NCBI GenBank assembly: GCA_026398545.1
Contig: JAPLSR010000307.1
Span: forward strand, 1-16,323
DNA length: 16,323 bases
Direction of reading: 5' to 3'
From: Candidatus Sumerlaeota bacterium
GTDB lineage: Bacteria; Sumerlaeota; Sumerlaeia; MWCT01
The notes under the pieces were generated by a model. The model was not told the origin of the DNA and made no database searches. It saw only the letters and a program-made list of their open reading frames with translations. Both the position numbers and the translations under genes were made by a program. Below, piece by piece: positions 8,012-14,147 of this stretch (the stretch's first letter is position 1; the number at the start of each line of letters is the position of its first letter).

Positions 8012-8080
8012 CACCGAACACCCGCAGAAGTTATTCACTGTAAACGCATTTATTTTATAGGCTGAACCACGCAGGGTTGG

Positions 8081-8148
8081 CAAGCCCTTTATCAAACTCA
8101 ACGAACCATTATGAATATGGAGCAAACAGGCGAGTCTAACCCCCTTTA
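8081..8148. repeat. 68-bp direct repeat, copy B
   Basis: Second copy of the repeat at 7678-7745, same orientation, 62 of 68 identical. Mismatches are at 8094, 8098, 8105, 8109, 8112 and 8138, all transitions toward A or T. Copy B lies just upstream of the small acidic ORF, so the two copies bracket that gene. A 7-mer CGCAGGG at 8070-8076 stands four bases before this copy. Its reverse complement CCCTGCG (7667-7673) stands four bases before copy A. Confidence 0.85.
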
Positions 8149-8151
8149 GCA

Positions 8152-8193
8152 CGGGGAAACATGGGGAGGGAATAATATAAATGATTTTCCCCG
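8152..8193. repeat. Imperfect inverted repeat, CGGGGAAA / TTTCCCCG
   Basis: Arms at 8152-8159 and 8186-8193 are exact 8-bp complements separated by 26 bp. Pairing continues as CAC/GTG if one extra G is bulged. It follows repeat copy B directly and lies in the gap between the small ORF and the glycoside hydrolase gene. Its role is unknown; it may belong to the same repeat island. Confidence 0.45.
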
Positions 8194-8220
8194 GTGAACC
8201 CAGTGTCCCCTGTGGTTAAT

Positions 8221-8242
8221 CCGCCTGAGGCGGGTTCTTTTT
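8221..8242 (+). terminator. GC hairpin with T tract on the + strand
   Basis: CCGCC (8221-8225), TGA loop, GGCGG (8229-8233), followed by GTTCTTTTT: the form of an intrinsic terminator on the + strand. Outer GAACCC (8196-8201) and GGGTTC (8232-8237) allow an alternative longer pairing. No + strand gene ends here. For the - strand hydrolase gene stopping at 8253 the hairpin is in place, but the T run lies on the wrong side. It may act as a barrier against antisense transcription or be part of the repeat island. Confidence 0.45.
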
Positions 8243-8252
8243 GTTAGGTTTT

Positions 8253-10799
8253 CTAATCACCGCGCAGGATTACCATTCCCCAGCCGGAGGGGTCTATCCA
8301 GTTCATGCCGGTGCCGTTCCACATGATGGCGCGTCCGGGCTCATTGCCCGCCGGAGCCCAGTCGCCCCTGTCAAGGTCGTTCACGGCGGCATCCAGTCCA
8401 ATGAGCATACCGTTTGCAAGTTCCACCTTGCCAAATTCCTTCAGCGGTATCGATTCCTCAATGGTGTATCCGTCCGGTATTTTTTTGAAGGCGACCTTTG
8501 CATCAGTGATGATGCGGTCGGCGTGAAAAAGGAAGGCGATGGGTTGGTTTTTCTCATACGTTGGGGCGATGCCCAGCTGGAAATCCACCTCCTTGTTAAG
8601 GACGGTGCGCCGCGCAGGTCCGCCAAAACCGAGATAAAGCTCAATCATATCTCCCTTCCAGATTAGTTTGTCAGGATAGGGATTATACACGGGGTCATCA
8701 TCGGTGACGCGCGCCGCTATAAAGACCGTGTCCTTTGTGAACCAGAGATAGACCCTGCCGGATGCCTCTGCAGGCGTCCATCCCTCAGCCCCGCGGACAA
8801 TCTGCTCCTTTCGCCCGATAAACATTGCGGGGACATCGCCCCACTCATCAAGGTTGCCGTCCACAATCGGGGATTTCTCCCGCAGGGGCGCCACACAGAC
8901 CTGAAAGGGTTTGCTTTCATATTCGCAAAACTTCAGAGACCAGGCGGTGGGTTGCGTATAGCCCTCAAGAATCCTGCGCTCCAGCGGGATGTCCACCCTG
9001 CTGGTTTCACCCGCCTTGATAGTTACCGGTTCGGTTGACGCAAGTTTAACCGGCGTGGGAGACCCGGCATCCTCCAGATGAATCGCACCCTTTAAGTTCA
9101 GTGGCGACTGGTTGAGGATGGTTGCCTGTATGATGAGATTTTGCCCCTCAAGATAGGGGCGGAGATTGAGTGTGATGACAGGGAGGATTTCAATCTCAGT
9201 TTTCCGCTCAATGCGGGCTGTTTGAGTTGTGCACCCATCGGCGCATCTGACCTCGGCTGAAACCGTGATTTCATGCCTGCCGGCGGGGATTCCTTCTTCC
9301 GATGAAAGTTCACCTTTTGTTGTATCCCATGTCAGTCCCTTCGGCACACCCACCCTGATTATGCGAATATCCGTCTTTCCGAGGAGCGGGTCCATCGCAA
9401 GTTTCAGCGATTTCTTCTCGCCGGCATTCATATAAATCTTCTCCGGTTCAAGGCGGATGCCCGCCTCAGGGAGATAGGTCAATCTGTCCACGGAATGGAT
9501 GAAGCGAGGCTGGCGGTCAATCTCTACGGCGACCTTGCGCGTGCGCCGGGCGGGGTCTGGCGGGGTTCCAAGCGGCTGAACTTCAGTCTCTCCATATGGA
9601 TGAACAATCTTTACATCCTCCGGCTTGCATACAAACTCAATTGTTTTTTTTATTTTGTCTTCGCGATTTAGCCACGCCGCAAGAATCCACTCTGCAAGTT
9701 TCTCATCAAAAAAGAGAACCGACTCAAATTGCTCAGCGGGGCGAGAGATGCGCCCCACCGCCCTCTTGAAGTCTACCTCCTTGACCATGGTCCGGTAAGC
9801 GTTAAATGCCATCTTCGGTTCCCACCCCGCCTCAACAAGACCGAGTTTGCTGTCCCAGGTTTCCGCTGGTGAGTCATTCCAGTTCTGGAGGTCAAAATAG
9901 AAAAATCGCTTCACCCCGCATGCAAGACACAGGAGCTGGTTGCGCACGACGAGGGCTGCCTGCCTGTGATACGATTCAGGTTTATTCTCAATCATTCCGG
10001 AGACGCCTGATTCGCTTATCCAGATAGGTTTCTCATCGCCCCAGCGCCGCATGAATGCCCTGATATCTGCGATTTCAGCCGGCACCTCCTTCTCCGGCGG
10101 GGCATTGCGATAATAATGATAATCAAATATGTCAAAATAATCTTTACAACCGAGCTGGTAAAGACAACCGACAAATTTTTTGTCCCACTCGCCAAGAGGT
10201 GCGATGACGGGCGCACAGACCTTGCAGTCAGGGTCGGCGCGTTTCGCCGCCTTATAGGCGACCTTCAGGAGGCGAGCATAATAATCGGCATTCGGCTCAG
10301 GCGCCCAGAAGGGAAGAATATTCGGCTCATTCCATACAGACCAGTATGTAAAATGGTCCTTATAGCGCTTCACGGTCTCATACACGTAATTGCCGAACAT
10401 CTCAAACTCATCGTCATTGAGCGGGGCGTTGCGGTCCTTCCACCATGCGGCGCCGTAACAGAGAATGGGGTAAATCTGGATGCGGCGCTCCTCGAAAAAT
10501 TTCACAATCTTATCTGGCGTGGAGAAATCAAATCGCCCCTTCTCCGGCTCAATCACGTGCCACCACCAGTCCGAGCGGTCCCACATGACACCCAGCTGCT
10601 TCATAAGTCCAATGCGCCTTGCGACGGTGGTCTCAAGCTCATTGGGGATGTGAAAAACCTTTGTCCCGTTCAGGGCAAAGAAGGATTTCTCCTGCGCCTC
10701 CTTCCGCGGGTCGTCAATCCTGACTGCCCCAATTGCCACGCTCAGGATTAACGATAGAGCGAGAGTCATAATAAAAATATCGATTCTTTTTCTCACCAT
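8253..10799 (-). CDS. Secreted clan GH-A glycoside hydrolase (GH39/GH5-like) with C-terminal CBM9-like domain
   Basis: An 848-residue exported protein. The N-terminus has a signal peptide (MVRKRIDIF, then a hydrophobic core, then SVAIGA). Residues about 40-375 form a TIM-barrel hydrolase of clan GH-A type. The probable acid/base is E158 in VWNEPN and the probable nucleophile is E263 in WISESGVSG; DYHYY and FFYFDLQNW lie where barrel strands are expected. Residues about 380-630 look like beta-sandwich or Ig-like modules. Residues about 640-848 resemble the CBM9/DOMON-like sugar-binding fold (IVDGNLDEWGDVP, VYLWFTKDTVFIAARVTDDD, WKGDMIELYLGF, GYTIEESIPLKEFG, MWNGTG). The substrate cannot be read from sequence. 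GGGAG 7 nt upstream supports the start at 10799. It is the last gene of the - strand run, 51 bp after the CstA-like gene. The exact GH family is uncertain; retaining hydrolysis follows from clan membership. Confidence 0.88.
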   Translation of the reverse strand: MVRKRIDIFIMTLALSLILSVAIGAVRIDDPRKEAQEKSFFALNGTKVFHIPNELETTVARRIGLMKQLGVMWDRSDWWWHVIEPEKGRFDFSTPDKIVKFFEERRIQIYPILCYGAAWWKDRNAPLNDDEFEMFGNYVYETVKRYKDHFTYWSVWNEPNILPFWAPEPNADYYARLLKVAYKAAKRADPDCKVCAPVIAPLGEWDKKFVGCLYQLGCKDYFDIFDYHYYRNAPPEKEVPAEIADIRAFMRRWGDEKPIWISESGVSGMIENKPESYHRQAALVVRNQLLCLACGVKRFFYFDLQNWNDSPAETWDSKLGLVEAGWEPKMAFNAYRTMVKEVDFKRAVGRISRPAEQFESVLFFDEKLAEWILAAWLNREDKIKKTIEFVCKPEDVKIVHPYGETEVQPLGTPPDPARRTRKVAVEIDRQPRFIHSVDRLTYLPEAGIRLEPEKIYMNAGEKKSLKLAMDPLLGKTDIRIIRVGVPKGLTWDTTKGELSSEEGIPAGRHEITVSAEVRCADGCTTQTARIERKTEIEILPVITLNLRPYLEGQNLIIQATILNQSPLNLKGAIHLEDAGSPTPVKLASTEPVTIKAGETSRVDIPLERRILEGYTQPTAWSLKFCEYESKPFQVCVAPLREKSPIVDGNLDEWGDVPAMFIGRKEQIVRGAEGWTPAEASGRVYLWFTKDTVFIAARVTDDDPVYNPYPDKLIWKGDMIELYLGFGGPARRTVLNKEVDFQLGIAPTYEKNQPIAFLFHADRIITDAKVAFKKIPDGYTIEESIPLKEFGKVELANGMLIGLDAAVNDLDRGDWAPAGNEPGRAIMWNGTGMNWIDPSGWGMVILRGD

Positions 10800-10850
10800 C
10801 TTTCATCTCCCATTATAAAAATTCAAACGGGGCTTGACGAACGTTCCGGC

Positions 10851-12608
10851 TCAGGCTTGAGCGTTCCTTTTTCCGAAGATGTGGATTTTCCCTGCGATGA
10901 TGAGCGCCTCCACGAGAAGCCAGATGGAAAGAAACAGTAGAGAGCAGTTGATGGCGAACTGCACCTGCGTCATGGTTTCAATCACGCCACCCGTGCGCAA
11001 TTTCATCACATAATCACGCACATTCAAAAGAAGGCTCCACTGGGTCATTACCATCATGAACAGGCAGGGGAAAAAACTCACCCACCAGAAGGAACCTGTC
11101 CGCGCCAGCCAGACCGTCAGGCCGAGGAGCGCCAGCGCCGCAAGGAGCTGATTGCTGCTCCCGAAGATACCCCAGAAAACCCGCCAGAGCGGTTGAGGCG
11201 CTCCGCCTATGGAAACCGGCGGGACAAGTAGGACAAGCGCTGGAATGGCAAGCGTCAAGAATGTGGCTACCCATCTCCCGCCCATCCCCTTCCACCCGAA
11301 TGCCTCCATCAGTACATAACGGGCAAGACGCGTGCAGACATCAAGCGTGTCAAACACAAACGTTGCAAAACACAAAAGGGCAAACTGGTAAAGCATCCGG
11401 TAGCCCGCATCTGCAGCAAGGGATTCGCTCACACGCCAGACGGGTGAAAAGATGCGCCGGGCAAAATCTGCAATCCCCGCCGCATAGATTGCGTCCGGCT
11501 TTCCTGCCGGTTTCGCCACAATCATGATGGTGGCAAGGCTGATGCAGGCAAACAGGGTTTCAAGGAGCATGCCGCCATAGGCAACAGGCTGTGCATCGCG
11601 CTCGCGGTCAAGCTGTTTGCTTGTTGTGCCACTGGAAAGAATGCTGTGGAAACCGGAACACGCACCGCACGCCACGGTGATGAAGAGTATGGGGAAAAGG
11701 GGATACCCGCCAAGGGCAGGCGACGCCCGCCAGCCGGTGAAAAAGGGATAACGAATTGTGTGAACGCCCATCAGGGAACTCACTATAATGCCCAATCCGC
11801 CAAAAAGCATGACCAAATACAAAAAATATCCCCCGAGCTCGCCGCGTGGTTGAAGGAGAAGCCACAGCGGCACCATCGCCGCAACAAAACAATAAATGAG
11901 AAGTGTATATCCCCACGCCATCTGGGGATTTTTGACAATCCCAGATATGTCTAATGGCAGATACACACCTGCGACGATGGAAACTAAAACGAGCGGGAGA
12001 AAAATCGCCTTGGCGCGCGAGGGACGGATGCGGGTGTGACGCAACACCGCCCCCATCATGAAGGCAAGACCGAGATACAACATGGAGGAGGTCGCCACAG
12101 CCGGTCCCGGCGCCTGCGCCCCCGCCACGCTCGCCTTTTGAACAAATGTCCCAGCCGTTACATCCGTGAATGCCACGATGACATAGACAAGCGAAAACCA
12201 CACGAAGATTAAAAACAACGTGTGTGAGCGGGGGTTCATATACTGGCGGATGAGGGCGGCAATGGACTGCGCCCCGTGACGCACACTCCCCACGAGCGAT
12301 AGAAAATCATGAATCCCGCCGATGAAGATGCCCCCAAGAATAATCCATAACCACGCCGGACCCCAGCCGAAGTAAATCGCCGCAAGGATGGGACCGACAA
12401 TCGGTCCGGCGGCGGCAATTGCGGAAAAATGCTGGGGAAGGAGAATCGCGACCCGCGCAGGCTCATAATCTATTCCATCCCGCTTTGTATGGGCAGGGGT
12501 GTTCCGCTCTGAGGTGAGCCGACATGCGCGCGCCAGCGCCCCGCCCACAATGCGGTAAGCCAGAAGAAGCACCACACACGAAACAAGAAGGAAAATCAAA
12601 AGTTGCAT
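10851..12608 (-). CDS. cstA: CstA-family carbon starvation protein, membrane transporter
   Basis: A 585-residue polytopic membrane protein with about 14-16 hydrophobic segments. CstA signatures are clear: PQHFSAIAAAGPIVGPILAA near residues 58-77, GGIHDFLSLVGSVRHGAQSI, CSGFHSILSSGTTSKQL in the middle, and FGSSNQLLAALALLGLTVWL near the C-terminus. Family members take up peptides or pyruvate and are induced on carbon limitation. This protein is the shorter form, about 100 residues less than the E. coli proteins, which is common outside enterobacteria. The substrate here is unknown. AGAAGG 7 nt before the ATG supports the start. It lies 140 bp downstream of a GH1 gene and 51 bp upstream of the secreted hydrolase, suggesting coordinated use of carbon sources. 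I see no convincing promoter or operator in the 140-bp leader. Confidence 0.93.
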   Translation of the reverse strand: MQLLIFLLVSCVVLLLAYRIVGGALARACRLTSERNTPAHTKRDGIDYEPARVAILLPQHFSAIAAAGPIVGPILAAIYFGWGPAWLWIILGGIFIGGIHDFLSLVGSVRHGAQSIAALIRQYMNPRSHTLFLIFVWFSLVYVIVAFTDVTAGTFVQKASVAGAQAPGPAVATSSMLYLGLAFMMGAVLRHTRIRPSRAKAIFLPLVLVSIVAGVYLPLDISGIVKNPQMAWGYTLLIYCFVAAMVPLWLLLQPRGELGGYFLYLVMLFGGLGIIVSSLMGVHTIRYPFFTGWRASPALGGYPLFPILFITVACGACSGFHSILSSGTTSKQLDRERDAQPVAYGGMLLETLFACISLATIMIVAKPAGKPDAIYAAGIADFARRIFSPVWRVSESLAADAGYRMLYQFALLCFATFVFDTLDVCTRLARYVLMEAFGWKGMGGRWVATFLTLAIPALVLLVPPVSIGGAPQPLWRVFWGIFGSSNQLLAALALLGLTVWLARTGSFWWVSFFPCLFMMVMTQWSLLLNVRDYVMKLRTGGVIETMTQVQFAINCSLLFLSIWLLVEALIIAGKIHIFGKRNAQA

Positions 12609-12748
12609 TGGAGACCTTCTGAAAAATTAGTGTCCGGGACTTTATGCAAATCTGTTCATATCCAGTAATAAAAAAAAGACACACATGAGTATTATGCAAG
12701 AAATTTTTGTTAACCCTTTTGTGACTTCGTATCCTAATGGTGAATCAT

Positions 12749-14077
12749 TCAAAACCCGTTATTTCTGATAGTCCGGGCATACCACTCATAACTCAGTTTT
12801 GGAATTCGCTCAAATGTCTCATAATTGACAAAAATGATGCCGAACCTCTTGGTATATCCGTACCCCCATTCAAAATTATCCATGAGCGACCAGACAAAAT
12901 ATCCCTTCACAGGGATTTTTTCCCGAATGGCGCGATGGACGCCTTTCAGGTGGGCGTTCAAGTATTCAATCCGCGCATAATCCTCAACGCGACCAAACTC
13001 ATTGACATCATCGGGCCAGGCGCAGCCGTTCTCCGTAATGAAAAAAGTGCGGGGATGATAAAGGTCATTGATTATGCGACAGCCCCAGTAAATCACATCC
13101 GATGTAATTTGCCACCCCATGTCCGTCCTCGGGAAATAAGGCTCAAAAAGTCTGCCGCCGTAACGGGCATGGACGACCTGTGAGGCGGCATAAACGTTGA
13201 ATCCGAAGAAGTCTAAGGGCTGATGAATGGTCTTCATGTCACCGCGCCTGACCTCGGGGACATCCCTGCCAAGCGCCTCCCAGTCCGCCGCGGGATATTT
13301 CCCCTTGAACAGCGGGTCCATCATCCAGGAATTGTGCTTGATAAAAAAACGCCGCGCCGCTTCGATATGCTCCTCTGAGCCATAAAACGGCAGAGGGATG
13401 CCCGGGCAATGGACAATGCCCACCTCTGGCTTCAACCTGGCGCAAGCGCGAATAACCTGAGCGCCCAGACCATGTGCCAGAAGTAGATGGTGAGTTACCT
13501 GGCGGATTACTCTTTCCGGCTCTTTTGCGCCGGGGGCATGTATACCTGTGCGATGTCCCAAGTCAACAATGCAGGGCAATTCATTAAAGGTTGCCCAGAA
13601 TTTCACACGGTCTCCAAACCTCCTGACCACCGTGGCGGTGTAATCCCGAAAGGCGTATGCAGTATCCCGCGACCGCCAGCCTCCCTTTTCTTCAAGGGCG
13701 TAAGGGAGGTCCCAGTGATAAAGGGTGATAAAGGGCTTTACCTTCCGGGCAAGAAGCCCATCCACAAGGCGTTCATAGAAATCCAGACCCTTTTCATTGA
13801 CGGCGCCGGCGCCAGCGGGAAAGATGCGAGGCCAGGCCATGGAAAAGCGATAGGCATTGATGCCCAGGTTTTTTATCAGGTCAAGGTCCTGTTCAAGGTG
13901 GTGATAGTGGTCACAGGCGAAGCGGGGCGATTGCCCGTTTTTCACGGCGCCAGGTCGTTTAGAAAACACATCCCAGATAGAGAGCCCCTTGCCATCTTCC
14001 TCCGCGGCGCCTTCAATCTGGGCGGATGCGGTCGCCGCCCCCCACAGAAATCCCCTCGGAAATCCGTAATACACCAT
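12749..14077 (-). CDS. Family 1 glycoside hydrolase, probable beta-glucosidase
   Basis: A 442-residue TIM-barrel enzyme, the normal GH1 length, with no signal peptide and so probably cytoplasmic. The N-terminus carries the GH1 signature FPRGFLWGAATASAQIEGA. Next come CDHYHHLEQDLDLIKNLG and AYRFSMAWPRIFP. The acid/base is E166 in TFNELPC and the nucleophile is E349 in FITENGCAW. WSLMDNFEWGYGYTKRFGI forms the aglycone and glycone end of the site. The Pro that nearly always follows the acid/base Glu (NEP) is Leu here. The usual reaction is release of glucose or related sugars from beta-linked oligosaccharides or glycosides; exact sugar specificity cannot be called. The protein resembles bglA/bglB products, but I give no symbol because orthology is unclear. 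AAAGGGAG 6 nt upstream supports the ATG at 14077. It sits 70 bp after the beta-helix/dockerin gene and ahead of cstA on the same strand. Confidence 0.95.
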   Translation of the reverse strand: MVYYGFPRGFLWGAATASAQIEGAAEEDGKGLSIWDVFSKRPGAVKNGQSPRFACDHYHHLEQDLDLIKNLGINAYRFSMAWPRIFPAGAGAVNEKGLDFYERLVDGLLARKVKPFITLYHWDLPYALEEKGGWRSRDTAYAFRDYTATVVRRFGDRVKFWATFNELPCIVDLGHRTGIHAPGAKEPERVIRQVTHHLLLAHGLGAQVIRACARLKPEVGIVHCPGIPLPFYGSEEHIEAARRFFIKHNSWMMDPLFKGKYPAADWEALGRDVPEVRRGDMKTIHQPLDFFGFNVYAASQVVHARYGGRLFEPYFPRTDMGWQITSDVIYWGCRIINDLYHPRTFFITENGCAWPDDVNEFGRVEDYARIEYLNAHLKGVHRAIREKIPVKGYFVWSLMDNFEWGYGYTKRFGIIFVNYETFERIPKLSYEWYARTIRNNGF

Positions 14078-14147
14078 GACAAACTCCCTTTACTTATGAT
14101 TTTTATAATTTCAAGAAACGCACATAAATATTAATTAAACTGGGTGG

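Noticed and set aside
7802..8065. 87-codon + strand frame opposite the small acidic ORF
   Set aside because: It is the complement of a better candidate, has no recognisable motif, and is rich in Phe and Val as expected for the antisense of an acidic protein.
8012..8152. Upstream extension of the small acidic protein to 112 residues
   Set aside because: The added residues come from repeat copy B and do not resemble a protein N-terminus; the ATG at 8011 begins the conserved part.
10116..10751. 211-codon + strand frame inside the secreted hydrolase
   Set aside because: The - strand carries WNEPN and other clan GH-A motifs; the + frame has none.
10800..10830. TATAAT-like box just upstream of the secreted hydrolase start
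   Set aside because: It lies too close to the Shine-Dalgarno site and start codon, with no fitting -35 box; transcription would start inside the ribosome site.
12640..12710. TTGCA boxes upstream of cstA as sigma-54 promoters
   Set aside because: No GG lies at the required 10-nt spacing before the GC in either TTGCAT.
12737..14134. + strand frames of 148 and 215 codons over the GH1 gene
   Set aside because: They are shadows of a complete GH1 enzyme with both catalytic Glu motifs.
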